Origin: Spirulina sp. SIO3F2 | Lineage (GTDB): Bacteria > Cyanobacteriota > Cyanobacteriia > Cyanobacteriales > Spirulinaceae | Assembly (NCBI GenBank): GCA_010672165.1 | Contig: JAAHHN010000006.1 | Coordinates: 1 to 64,000 of the forward strand | Direction: 5' to 3' | DNA length: 64,000 bases | Part shown: positions 52,897 to 61,033 of the stretch, in pieces | How the letters are laid out: each line of letters starts with the position of its first letter | Position numbering within the stretch: position 1 is the first letter of the stretch | Translations under genes and position numbers: made by a program | Notes under the pieces: model-generated | What the model was told of the DNA's origin: nothing | Databases searched by the model: none | What the model saw: only the letters and a program-made list of their open reading frames with translations

Positions 52897-52920
52897 ATAA
52901 ATATAGTTTTTTTGTACGAC
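52888..52920. promoter_or_regulatory. Inverted repeat GTCGTACA-N17-TGTACGAC over the rpn start
   Basis: GTCGTACA at 52888-52895 and TGTACGAC at 52913-52920 are perfect 8-bp arms 17 bases apart. The left arm includes the GTG start codon of the Rpn gene and the spacer holds AT-rich sequence with an A run. It could be an operator or an RNA hairpin controlling translation; the first codons TACGAC belong to the arm. Confidence 0.5.
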
Positions 52921-53014
52921 ATTATCGTAGCACAGTCTTCATTTAGTCAGAATCGGAGCGGGTGGAATTCGGTGAATACCCACGTTGACCAAGCGGCATT
53001 CATAGGTGATAGCT

Positions 53015-54529
53015 CTAGAACTGTGACATCTCATAGCCAAACACTGCCGGATCAACCGCACTTAAATCAATATCCCCCAACCCCAACTCCGCCCAACGGG
53101 CATCCACCTGCGCCGCCACATCCGGGTCAGACTCCAACACCTCACCCCATGCATGGTCTGTTTCCGGCGGGATCTTCGTCGTCGCATCAATGCCCATTCG
53201 ACCCCCCAGACCCAACTTCTCGCTGGCGAAATCCAAGGTATCAAACGGCGTCTCTGGCAAAATAAACACATCCCGCGCTGGGTCAACCTTCGAGCTGATT
53301 GCCCAGACCACCTGACGCGGATCGCGGATATTGATGTCCTTATCTACCACCACCACGAACTTTGTATAGGTGAATTGGGGCAGGGCACTCCAGAACGCCA
53401 ACGCCGCTCGTTTCGCCTGACCTGGGTAAGCCTTATCGATCGCAATAATCGCCATCTTGTAACTCAAGGCCTCCATCGGCAACAGAAAATCCACAATCTC
53501 CGAGACCTGCTGCCGAAGGATGGGCGTATAGACCCGATTGAGCGCGATCGCCATCATCGCTTCTTCTTTCGGGGGGCGACCACTAAAGGTGGTGAGATAA
53601 ATGGGATCCTTGCGATGGGTCAGACAGTGGAACCGAATCAGGGGCGAGTCTTCGACGCCACCGTAATAGCCCATGTGGTCACCGCAGGGGCCATCGGGCA
53701 ACATTTCGCCAGGGGTGATGGTGCCTTCCAAAACAAACTCGGACTGAGCAGGCACTTCGAGATCTACCGTTTTGCACTTCGCCAGATGTACCCCTGCCTT
53801 GCCATAGAGTCCCGCAAAGAGCCATTCCGAGAGATCTACTGGGATCGGGGTGGCTGCGGCCATAATGATTAACGGATCGACCCCGAGAGCGATCGCCACT
53901 TCCAACTTTTTGCCTGCTTCGGCTGCTTTACGTAAATGCCGTGCGCCCCCCCGCACCGAGAGCCAATGCACGGTCATCGTGTTTTTCGACTGCAACTGGA
54001 GCCGATAAACCCCCACATTGGGGATGCCTGTTTCCACATCCTTGGTAATCACTAACCCCAGGGTGATGATTTTCCCCGCATCTCCTGGATAAGGACGAAT
54101 GAGTGGTAGCGTATTGAGATCCAGCTCGTCGTCTTTAATCACCACCTGATGGCAGGGGGGCAAAAAATCCCGTAGCGGTTTGGCTTTCACCACATCAAAG
54201 AGCACTTTGCCAAAGTCGATCGCCTGGGTAACGGTTTTAGGCGGCTTGGGCTGTTGCAACATACCCAGCTTACGGCCGAGGTCTTCTAGTTCTTGGGGGT
54301 TTTCCCGATTCATTGCCCAGCAAATCCGCTCAACTGTGCCCATCAGGTTCACGGCTACCGGAAATTTGGAGCCTTTGACATTTTCAAACAGCAAGCCTGG
54401 CCCACCTACCGCCAACATCCGATTGGCAATCTCGGCAATTTCTAAATCGGGGTCAACGGGGGCAGTGATGCGGCGCAGCTGGCCCCGGTCTTCGAGCAGT
54501 TGAATAAATCCCCGCAGGTCTCTAGGCAT
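53015..54529 (-). CDS. ubiD: UbiD family decarboxylase
   Basis: About 504 residues from the ATG at 54529 (MPRDLRGFIQLLEDRGQLRR). The N-terminal lobe has DPDLEIAEIANRMLAVGGPG and a prenyl-FMN/metal site region in NVGVYRLQLQSKNTMTVHWL; the conserved Glu and Arg lie in CGDHMGYYGG and the nearby PxGxxxDH. The C-terminal domain includes KFVVVVDKDINIRDPRQVVW and SEKLGLGGRMGIDATTK. It decarboxylates an aromatic or unsaturated acid using prenylated FMN made by UbiX, probably in plastoquinone biosynthesis. A longer frame would add residues in front, but the ATG chosen fits the family start. Confidence 0.88.
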   Translation of the reverse strand: MPRDLRGFIQLLEDRGQLRRITAPVDPDLEIAEIANRMLAVGGPGLLFENVKGSKFPVAVNLMGTVERICWAMNRENPQELEDLGRKLGMLQQPKPPKTVTQAIDFGKVLFDVVKAKPLRDFLPPCHQVVIKDDELDLNTLPLIRPYPGDAGKIITLGLVITKDVETGIPNVGVYRLQLQSKNTMTVHWLSVRGGARHLRKAAEAGKKLEVAIALGVDPLIIMAAATPIPVDLSEWLFAGLYGKAGVHLAKCKTVDLEVPAQSEFVLEGTITPGEMLPDGPCGDHMGYYGGVEDSPLIRFHCLTHRKDPIYLTTFSGRPPKEEAMMAIALNRVYTPILRQQVSEIVDFLLPMEALSYKMAIIAIDKAYPGQAKRAALAFWSALPQFTYTKFVVVVDKDINIRDPRQVVWAISSKVDPARDVFILPETPFDTLDFASEKLGLGGRMGIDATTKIPPETDHAWGEVLESDPDVAAQVDARWAELGLGDIDLSAVDPAVFGYEMSQF

Positions 54530-54683
54530 GGGTAATGGTGGCGTTGTTACATTACTTAATGATTTTAGGTGGCCGTGGGGGCGATCGCCAAGGTTCATGA
54601 TTTTAATGCGATAGACACAATGAGAGAACAGGCGATTTCTGTTTGTTAGGATGTAGGACGTGTAAATTGAGGGGATAAACAGA

Positions 54684-54895
54684 GTGCCCCAGAAAATTCG
54701 GGAACTGAAAGCGCTCCTGCGTCGAGCCGGGTTTAGCGAACGCCCAGGAAAAGGCGTCATACGAAATGGTTACATCCGTTGTACCCCGGCCGGATCACGC
54801 TCTCAGGAAAAGATAGTGCTGATGCGAAACTCTACCAAGAAAAAGAAGTTATGCAAGCAGTTCGATTGGTAAAACAACAAGAGAATGGCAAATGA
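54684..54895 (+). pseudogene. hicA: hicA mRNA-interferase toxin gene with 1-bp deletion
   Basis: From the GTG at 54684 the frame reads KIRELKALLRRAGFSERPGK, matching HicA. Near 54755 one base is missing: the present frame gives GVIRNGYIRC..., while the next frame gives SHTKWLHPLYPGRITLSGKD and EKEVMQAVRLVKQQENGK. The second frame is the true HicA continuation with the catalytic His (SHTKW), ending in a TGA that overlaps the hicB ATG. The toxin is therefore inactive unless the shift is a sequencing error. Confidence 0.8.
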
Positions 54896-55098
54896 AACAG
54901 TTGCAATACTCAATGGTAATTGTTTGGTCGGCAGAAGATGATTGCTATCTTGTTCATTTACCAGACTTTCCCGAGCAGCATTACCGAACTCACGGCGAGA
55001 GTTATGCTGAAGCCGCTCAGAATGGTGAGGAGGTGTTAGCACTGTTACTAGAAGACGATGGTTTGCCGTTGCCACAACCTCGATCTGCTGTGGCTTAG
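54892..55098 (+). CDS. hicB: HicB-type antitoxin
   Basis: A 68-residue protein, MKQLQYSMVIVWSAEDDCYL, then VHLPDFPEQHYRTHGESYAE. This is the single-domain HicB fold (partial RNase H-like), matching the family from the start. It overlaps the frameshifted hicA by 4 bp (ATGA), as in the functional operon order. The C-terminal part is short and there is no added DNA-binding domain. With its toxin gene broken, the antitoxin may be a relic or may protect against other HicA copies. Confidence 0.85.
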   Translation: MKQLQYSMVIVWSAEDDCYLVHLPDFPEQHYRTHGESYAEAAQNGEEVLALLLEDDGLPLPQPRSAVA

Positions 55099-55223
55099 GG
55101 TGCGTCATTACTATAATTCCAGCAGTCCTGTGGGAAACGGGATCAAGCACCCGACCCAAACAACAAGCAAAAGGGCTGTAAGTTAGTTATCGCAGTGGTT
55201 TGCAATTTAGCTGACGGAAGCTC

Positions 55224-55964
55224 TTAATAACTCCCCCGCAAAATATCGCCAGCACTCACCCCATAAACCTCCTGAGCCGTTTGTACAGCCCGCTGGGTAC
55301 TCACCGTAAGACGACCATCTACAGCCCCCGTGTAAAACTCTGCTTCCTGGAGCCGCCGCTGCATGGTTTGAATCTGAGCAGTGCTGATCGCGTTTTGCAG
55401 ACTTGTCCATGTGCCCCGACCCACCACACCATCAGGCTCAATGCCCCGCGATCGCTGGAATGCCATCAAGGCTTGCTTAGTGGTGTTATCAAAGTTGTTG
55501 GTAATGCTGCCGTTGAGATGCCCCAGCAACAAGAGCCGAAACTGCATCTCTCGTACCCGTTCGCCCGTTGCGCCCTGCTTGAAAGGCTGGAAACTGGTCG
55601 TGGCAGCGTTGAGTGCATTCAGGGTGCGGGGGCCGACAATCCCATCGACGGGTAAGCCTTGCGATCGCTGAAATTGCCGCACAGCTGCTTCAGTTTGGGG
55701 ACCAAAAAAACCCGTGACCGGCCCATTAAATGCCCCGACTTGCTTGAGCTTTTGTTGCAGGCTTTGCACGGCGGAACCCCTCTGGCCGCGTTTGAGCAGT
55801 TGTTTGGTTGTGTCGCTAATGCTGGGTTGTTCTATTGGATTCGCAATCACAACATTAGGCGTTGTCACAAGCGGTAGCCCTAACAAAGTGGTAGCGAGAC
55901 TCCACTGAATCAGCGATCGGACAGGGATACAACCTTGGGGGACAGCAGAAAACCGAAAAACCAT
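55224..55964 (-). CDS. Secreted peptidoglycan-binding protein (multiple PG-binding domains)
   Basis: A 246-residue protein from the ATG at 55964 (MVFRFSAVPQGCIPVRSLIQ), with a hydrophobic signal region (WSLATTLLGLPLVTTPNVVI). Two clear PG_binding_1 repeats are visible: GSAVQSLQQKLKQVGAFNGP ... FFGPQTEAAVRQFQRSQGLP and GERVREMQFRLLLLGHLNGS ... TKQALMAFQRSRGIEPDGVV. A third, shorter unit is at the C-terminus (IQTMQRRLQEAEFYTGAVDG). It probably binds cell-wall peptidoglycan in the periplasm; no hydrolase domain is attached. Confidence 0.85.
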   Translation of the reverse strand: MVFRFSAVPQGCIPVRSLIQWSLATTLLGLPLVTTPNVVIANPIEQPSISDTTKQLLKRGQRGSAVQSLQQKLKQVGAFNGPVTGFFGPQTEAAVRQFQRSQGLPVDGIVGPRTLNALNAATTSFQPFKQGATGERVREMQFRLLLLGHLNGSITNNFDNTTKQALMAFQRSRGIEPDGVVGRGTWTSLQNAISTAQIQTMQRRLQEAEFYTGAVDGRLTVSTQRAVQTAQEVYGVSAGDILRGSY

Positions 55965-56151
55965 TTCAAAACCTAATGCAGGAAAGCTTCTGCTGCTTTT
56001 TGTACCGCAACTACAGGGGCGATCGCAAGCAGATATCAACCCTAAGCTCATTCACGAAGCGGTGGGGAGTGGCATACACTGTTTTGCAGGTATGACGCCG
56101 CAACACTATTGATCATCTGAGATGGGGACTATTGCGTCCTCTTGAGTACCC

Positions 56152-56259
56152 ATGTCTGTCACCCTAAAACTTCAACAACTGAATATGCCCCCTGGTCAGC
56201 GCTTACGCATCCACTTCCTCAGTTCCAAGCGATACGCTAGGGAGCAAACTAATGCTTGA
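56152..56259 (+). pseudogene. Probable remnant of an Uma2-family nuclease gene
   Basis: The frame MSVTLKLQQLNMPPGQRLRI, then HFLSSKRYAREQTNA and TGA, resembles the first 20 residues of Uma2-family PD-(D/E)XK proteins (LKLxQLxxPPGQR). The remaining family is absent. The frame ends 4 bp into the phytol-kinase-like gene. It could also be a leader peptide, but the similarity suggests a truncated gene. Confidence 0.4.
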
Positions 56260-56926
56260 TACTGCGTACCTGATGTTGGGCAGCGTATTTGCCTATCTTA
56301 TTGTGCTGGTGGTCATCGCCGAAGGGTTGGGCGAGCTGCCCCAAACCGGGCCAGAAATTACTCGAAAAATTGTTCATATCGGTGCAGGTAATGTCATGCT
56401 CTTGGCCTGGTGGTTTGCCATTCCCCGCTGGATGATCCTCGTTGCTTCAGCAATTGCAGGGATAGTGGCTTTGGTATCTTACTTTTTGCCCATTTTGCCA
56501 AGTATTAACAGTGTAGGACGCCAAAGCTTAGGAACTTTTTTTTACGCGGTGAGCATTGGGGTGGTTTCTACGTTGTTTGTCCCCCCGCATTTTGCCTTCG
56601 CCGTGGTGGGTATTTTGGTGATGGCCTGGGGAGATGGCCTGGCTGCAGTGTTTGGTCAGCGCTGGGGCCGCCACCCTTATCAGGTTTTAGGCAATCGCAA
56701 AAGCTGGGAAGGCTCAGCCACAATGACGATCGCCAGCACTGCTGTTACGGGTCTAACACTTGGTGGTGCTTTTGGATTTAGCCTGGAGGTTAGCTTGATT
56801 GCTGTGGCTGTGGGCGCGATCGCAACTCTACTTGAAGCGATCTCACAATGGGGCATTGATAACTTAACGGTTCCCCTCGGCAGTGCTGGGGCAAGCTTTG
56901 TGCTGGCCCAATGGTTATTGGGATAG
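56252..56926 (+). CDS. Phytol kinase-like / polyprenol kinase membrane protein
   Basis: A 224-residue membrane protein with about six helices. Motifs are GPEITRKIVHIGAGNVMLLA, then AVVGILVMAWGDGLAAVFGQ, then RKSWEGSATMTIAS. These are the signatures of the CTP-dependent dolichol/phytol kinase family (related to VTE5 and the cyanobacterial homologue). It phosphorylates phytol released from chlorophyll for tocopherol and prenyl-lipid recycling. The start is the ATG at 56252, preceded by AGGGAG. It overlaps the end of the Uma2-like remnant. Confidence 0.8.
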   Translation: MLDTAYLMLGSVFAYLIVLVVIAEGLGELPQTGPEITRKIVHIGAGNVMLLAWWFAIPRWMILVASAIAGIVALVSYFLPILPSINSVGRQSLGTFFYAVSIGVVSTLFVPPHFAFAVVGILVMAWGDGLAAVFGQRWGRHPYQVLGNRKSWEGSATMTIASTAVTGLTLGGAFGFSLEVSLIAVAVGAIATLLEAISQWGIDNLTVPLGSAGASFVLAQWLLG

Positions 56927-56936
56927 CGTCACTAGG

Positions 56937-56974
56937 AGCTGTCATCAGTTAGACTGTAAACTCTTGCTATGACT
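56937..56974 (+). repeat. Dispersed 38-39 nt repeat, copy 2
   Basis: AGCTGTCATCAGTTAGACT followed by GTAAACTCTTGCTATGACT. It matches the reverse complement of 16905-16943 at all but four positions and lies 11 bases after the phytol-kinase-like stop. Confidence 0.55.
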
Positions 56975-57004
56975 AGCTTACAGCCCCTTTTTCTGCGACA
57001 CTTC

Positions 57005-57658
57005 CTAAATTTGGCGGGTCTCTCGTGCCCAGCGTGCTAATTCTGTCCGATTGTGCAGCGTGGTTTTGCTCAGCATATTCGAGACATGGCTCTCAACCGT
57101 TCGTTGGCTGACCTCTAGGCGGTCTGCAATATCTCGATTGGCCAGCCCCTGAGCGACGAGCCGCACGACTTTCTTTTCTTTGGGCGTAAGGGAGACGGTG
57201 GGAGGCACGCGTAAGACTCGACCCTTAAGCTTTTTGCCAATGGGCGTGAGACGTTGACTCAAGCGATTGACTAGCTTGAGCGATGACTCTACTTGAGCAA
57301 CGAGTTCTTCGGGTTCAAAGGGTTTGACAATATAAACATCTGCGCCTCTGGAGAGGCCTTTTACGCGATCTTGAGTCTGACTTTTGGCTGATAAAAACAA
57401 AAAGGGAATCCAATCGGTTCGTGGATCTTCACGAACTTTTTCCACAAATGCATAACCATCCATCTGTGGCATCATAATGTCACAAATGATCATATCGGGG
57501 AGGTCTTGTGCCAGGCAGTCTAGACCTTCTTGGCCACTCTCAGCAGTTGTGACGTTATAACCTCGAAATTCTAGATAGTCACGCACAAGCAAAATTAAGT
57601 TTGGGTCATCATCGATCAAAAGTAGCTTCGGTTGAGGGCGAGCGGATGCGTCTGACAT
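57005..57658 (-). CDS. LuxR/NarL-type response regulator, Ycf29-like
   Basis: A 217-residue two-domain regulator. The receiver has KLLLIDDDPNLILLVRDYLE with phospho-acceptor Asp in IICDIMMPQMDGYAF and Lys in YIVKPFEPEELV. The LuxR-type helix-turn-helix is LTPKEKKVVRLVAQGLANRD, then IADRLEVSQRTVESHVSNML. The arrangement and sequence resemble Ycf29, a regulator kept in some plastids and all cyanobacteria. It lacks an adjacent kinase gene. Confidence 0.83.
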   Translation of the reverse strand: MSDASARPQPKLLLIDDDPNLILLVRDYLEFRGYNVTTAESGQEGLDCLAQDLPDMIICDIMMPQMDGYAFVEKVREDPRTDWIPFLFLSAKSQTQDRVKGLSRGADVYIVKPFEPEELVAQVESSLKLVNRLSQRLTPIGKKLKGRVLRVPPTVSLTPKEKKVVRLVAQGLANRDIADRLEVSQRTVESHVSNMLSKTTLHNRTELARWARETRQI

Positions 57659-57727
57659 CAGTTTTTAGAAGGGGTCAACAAAGAGCTATGTAACAAATCA
57701 GTCATTTGGCCGCTGCTTGCTACATCT

Positions 57728-58555
57728 TTATTTAGTATTACATGGGTTTTCGGCTTCATTCAATGGTGGTTGATTCGAGAGAATCGTTGATTTGCCTGGG
57801 TTTGCAGTATGATTATCTCCCTGTGCAGTCAGTGGTCTTTGCTGTAAAACTTCAACTTTTTGTTGTTGGAGCCACCGTTGAAACTGGCGCTCCAAAAGCT
57901 GCTCCCGAGTGCTGTCATCTAACTGGGCCGGCAAATATTGCTCTAGACGCACAATTACTACCCAGTTTTCAATGTTGGTGGGGGGCCACAGTTGTCCAGA
58001 TTGGCTGCGGCGGAGCATATGGCCAATGATGGGGTGGGGATGGGCAATGGGAACGGGGCCAATCTTGCCCCCTGATTTTGCCTCTGGCCCTTGAGAATAG
58101 GCTTGGGCAAGCTCCGCAAACGAGGCTTCATCATTCGTCAGCCGGAAGTAAAGTTCTTGGGCCACACCGGCGTCCTGAGTCCGCAGCAGGGAGTAGACGA
58201 CCTGATCGAATTGATCTTTGTGGTCATGGAATTCGGTGGCAATGTTTTGACCCCAGCGTTCGGTCTTGAACGCCTTAAGCTTGAGCGATCGCATCAACTG
58301 ATGATTCAATGCTTCTAGACTCAAGCTGCGCTGTTGCAGCCATTGTTGGAGCTGTTGGGGGGTTTCAAGATGTTGCTGTTGACAGAACTCAGCACGGGCT
58401 GTGTAAAGCTGGGCTTCTGTGCATTCAATGGGGGTGATCGCCTCTTCCACGATCAGTTCTTGGACAAGTTTGGGCAGCAGATCATATTTTTGGAGCAACG
58501 GGATTAGTTCCGTCGCGTCAATGGTGCGTTGGCCAATTTTTAAGACAGGGGACAT
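57728..58555 (-). CDS. Parvulin-type peptidylprolyl isomerase
   Basis: A 275-residue protein. The N-terminal part is a SurA/PrsA-like chaperone helix bundle (ELIPLLQKYDLLPKLVQELI, FCQQQHLETPQQLQQWLQQR). The parvulin domain is visible as VAQELYFRLTNDEASFAELA, then QAYSQGPEAKSGGKIGPVPI and AHPHPIIGHMLRRSQSGQLW. No signal peptide is seen, so it may act in the cytoplasm or be exported another way. Such proteins accompany secretion genes in cyanobacteria. A heptamer-repeat block lies directly before the start codon. Confidence 0.82.
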   Translation of the reverse strand: MSPVLKIGQRTIDATELIPLLQKYDLLPKLVQELIVEEAITPIECTEAQLYTARAEFCQQQHLETPQQLQQWLQQRSLSLEALNHQLMRSLKLKAFKTERWGQNIATEFHDHKDQFDQVVYSLLRTQDAGVAQELYFRLTNDEASFAELAQAYSQGPEAKSGGKIGPVPIAHPHPIIGHMLRRSQSGQLWPPTNIENWVVIVRLEQYLPAQLDDSTREQLLERQFQRWLQQQKVEVLQQRPLTAQGDNHTANPGKSTILSNQPPLNEAENPCNTK

Positions 58556-58556
58556 T

Positions 58557-58600
58557 TGGGGTTTAGGGTTCAGGGTTCAAAGTTCAGGGTTCAAAGTTTT
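58557..58600. repeat. TTCAGGG heptamer repeats before a gene start
   Basis: GGGGTTTAGGGTTCAGGGTT, CAAAGTTCAGGGTTCAAAG and TTTT. Same family as 42880-42945, again directly in front of a minus-strand start codon. Confidence 0.6.
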
Positions 58601-58643
58601 GGGGCATGAAAAAGAGAAATTCGGAATTTAACATTCCGAATAC

Positions 58644-59723
58644 TTAACTGTTTAACTGTTCCACAATCGCGGCGGCGAGCGCTTCTGTGCCTTGGCGATC
58701 GAGGGGTTGAGTGCTTTGGGGAGGGGAGGGAGTATCGTATAAAAAGTCCCAGGAGGCATCAAAAAAGGCAGTGGGTGGAATAATTTGATGTGCGCCGTGT
58801 TTGCGGAGGCCGTTGAGTAAGAGTGGTGTTTCGGCAAAGCCATCACGCAACAGTGACACTAAGGGACGCTCTAGGCGTAGAGCTTCGGAGAACGTACTAA
58901 AACCGGGTTTGGAGATAACCCGGCCACAGAGGGGCATAAAGTCCACAGGTCGATAGCCCCGGTCTTCAATCTTGACCAGATTAGGCAACTCAGGGGCTTG
59001 GCGATCAAACGTGATGAATTGCCAATCGGGGAAGGCTTGCAGATTGTGGTAGGGGATAGTGCTTAAGCCTAAGCCTCCGAAGGTGAGCAATATGGTCTGG
59101 TCAGGGTCACGATTAAGTTGAAATTGGTCTCGGAGTTCGGCATCGGTGAATCGGGGGCTGCCCCCTGTGAGTCCCACATCGGTAATCTTGGGAAAGGCGG
59201 CCATCGATTCATGGAGCGGCAGACGAAAGAGGCGATCGCATTGGCCAAAGCAATGCTCAATCCAGACCACAATTTCGGCAAACGGTTCACCCCAGTCTCG
59301 ATAAATAAAGTCCCAGCCAAAGTTGCTCATCATCCAACAGGGCAGCTCGGCAGCATGGGCGATGGGGGCAGCCAGGGGCGGGATATCTGCAAAGACGAGA
59401 TCCACTTGATTAGTGCGCAAAAATTCGGATTCACTGGCGATAATTTGATCTTGGCGATCGCGGATCTCCGTCAGTTTACTCAGAGTGGCGTCAAGATCCA
59501 TATTGAGGCTATCGGCTTGGATCACCCCCACATCGTAGGTGCGCGGGCGGTGGATGAAGTCACCGGAAATATAGCTCTCCAGCAACCACCGGGGAGCGGT
59601 GGTCGCTAGAATCAGTAAGACATCCGGACAGAGTTGTTGCACTGCGTTAGCAACGGAAGCGGCACGAGTGGCATGACCAAAGCCGTGGTTCGTGATAGCA
59701 ACGTAGAGGGTGGGGGGCGACAT
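58644..59723 (-). CDS. MurG-like glycosyltransferase
   Basis: A 359-residue GT-B type protein. The N-terminal start LYVAITNHGFGHATRAASVA contains the GxGHxxR nucleotide-fold signature, followed by VDLVFADIPPLAAPIAHAAE. The C-terminal domain has ILLTFGGLGLSTIPY and FMPLCGRVISKPGFSTFSEA, then LRLERPLVSLL, the donor-binding pattern of UDP-glycosyltransferases such as MurG-like and hexosyl enzymes. Acceptor is unknown. It stands alone on the minus strand. Confidence 0.75.
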   Translation of the reverse strand: MSPPTLYVAITNHGFGHATRAASVANAVQQLCPDVLLILATTAPRWLLESYISGDFIHRPRTYDVGVIQADSLNMDLDATLSKLTEIRDRQDQIIASESEFLRTNQVDLVFADIPPLAAPIAHAAELPCWMMSNFGWDFIYRDWGEPFAEIVVWIEHCFGQCDRLFRLPLHESMAAFPKITDVGLTGGSPRFTDAELRDQFQLNRDPDQTILLTFGGLGLSTIPYHNLQAFPDWQFITFDRQAPELPNLVKIEDRGYRPVDFMPLCGRVISKPGFSTFSEALRLERPLVSLLRDGFAETPLLLNGLRKHGAHQIIPPTAFFDASWDFLYDTPSPPQSTQPLDRQGTEALAAAIVEQLNS

Positions 59724-60064
59724 GGGTATGAAGTGAGAGATGCATCAATAATACTGGCGCTACGTGCATGCTGTTTGGGCTATCCCAGCAATTTGTTTCA
59801 TCAACCTTTGGCCAAGCCAATACCAATCGTGCTTAACTCTGGTGCAAGGCCGCATGGGGTTTGCTCCCTAGTGCAAAACGGCAGAAATAAGCCATCCACT
59901 CAAAATTCACAGAATGCCTGTTGTATAAGTATTTTGAACTCTGAACTTTGCACTCTGAACTCCGCCTCGCGGTACTACCTGGATGATTCATCAGGTAGGC
60001 GAGATTGCCCAATCAATTGCATTGCGACCTGCCCCACGGTGAAATCATGTTGCAAATATGTTGG
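59724..60064. other. Intergenic region with heptamer repeats and a hairpin
   Basis: 341 bases without a convincing gene. A reversed heptamer patch lies at about 59931-59962 (TTTTGAACTCTGAACTTTGC), and CTACCTG (59975-59981) pairs with CAGGTAG (59992-59998) around a ten-base loop, a possible terminator of the gene to its right. Confidence 0.5.
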
Positions 60065-60952
60065 TTAACGCCCAACTAAGCCCTGCATTGCTCCCACCAA
60101 AACCGATAACGCCTGATCTTGAGCATTAACTGAAGTTTCGAGTTCATTAATCTGCGCCTTCAGGGCTTCGATATCTTTATTGGCTGCTTCGAGTTCATCG
60201 GTGAGGTTTTTGGGCACTTGTTGATTGAGCGATTCGACCTTAGCTGTCAGTTCCGCAACTGTGTTGCTATCGAGCTCTTCAAGCCTGAGACTGTTGTTGG
60301 CGATCGCATCGTTGTAGTTTGCTAAACGCAACTGTGCATCCTTGAGATTAACCGCTAACCACCCCAGCACAATCCCCAACAAAATTAAACCTCCTGTCGC
60401 AATACCTACCAGCCACCACACCCGCTTTTGGAGATGCGTAATCTGTTGACCATAAAAATCTGAATCGGAGAGCATCACCATACGCAAATCCCAGAGCTCT
60501 TGGGTCAGCTCAGCCAGGGTTTTGGCTGTGGGGGCTAAATTTGGCGTTGCTGGGCGGAGAGCGGATGTTTGGGGGGGAGATAGTTGTGGCTCAGGGGTAG
60601 AGGCGAGAGCAGGGGGAGCTTGAGACGCGATCGCTTTGAGCGGCGGCAGCGGCACATCCGGAACAGCGGTAGGGGCAATTGCTGAGTTTGGAACAGCGAC
60701 CAAGTGTGGTTTTGCAGACGCTTGAGCGCGAGGACGGCGCAATGGCACTAAATTATCCGCTGAAGATGCTTTCGGTGTAGGGTAGGGCAGTACATTAACC
60801 CTCGGTACTACTGTAGAGGCGTCTAGTGTAGACGGGTCTGGATTGGAGACAACGGGATCGTCACTCACATCCGAAAGCACCGCCATTAAATCTGAAAGGG
60901 CGATCGACTCTCGGTGAGAAGAACGAGAAGATAAGTTTTGTGCCTGTGCCAT
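60065..60952 (-). CDS. Hypothetical membrane protein with coiled coil (295 aa)
   Basis: A long Pro/Ala/Ser-rich, probably disordered N-terminus (residues 1-145) leads to the helix TAKTLAELTQELWDLRMVML. One membrane span (VWWLVGIATGGLILLGIVLG) lies near residue 185. A C-terminal coiled coil follows (ELTAKVESLNQQVPKNLTDE, LEAANKDIEALKAQINELET). The family is unknown. It precedes the Cdv3/CoaD genes in the same direction, so a role in cell division or wall structure is possible but not shown. Confidence 0.6.
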   Translation of the reverse strand: MAQAQNLSSRSSHRESIALSDLMAVLSDVSDDPVVSNPDPSTLDASTVVPRVNVLPYPTPKASSADNLVPLRRPRAQASAKPHLVAVPNSAIAPTAVPDVPLPPLKAIASQAPPALASTPEPQLSPPQTSALRPATPNLAPTAKTLAELTQELWDLRMVMLSDSDFYGQQITHLQKRVWWLVGIATGGLILLGIVLGWLAVNLKDAQLRLANYNDAIANNSLRLEELDSNTVAELTAKVESLNQQVPKNLTDELEAANKDIEALKAQINELETSVNAQDQALSVLVGAMQGLVGR

Positions 60953-61033
60953 AGGGAGCGCCTCTGAACTCGAATCCGTAAATTTGATCCCTCTAACGCG
61001 ATATGCTGACGTTATTTGCCATAACCTTACGAA

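Noticed and set aside
53153-53872. 239-residue plus-strand frame inside ubiD
   Set aside because: Antisense shadow of the UbiD decarboxylase, with no family similarity.
59634-60068. 144-residue plus-strand frame
   Set aside because: Begins antisense to the glycosyltransferase gene and runs through heptamer repeats and a hairpin; judged non-coding.
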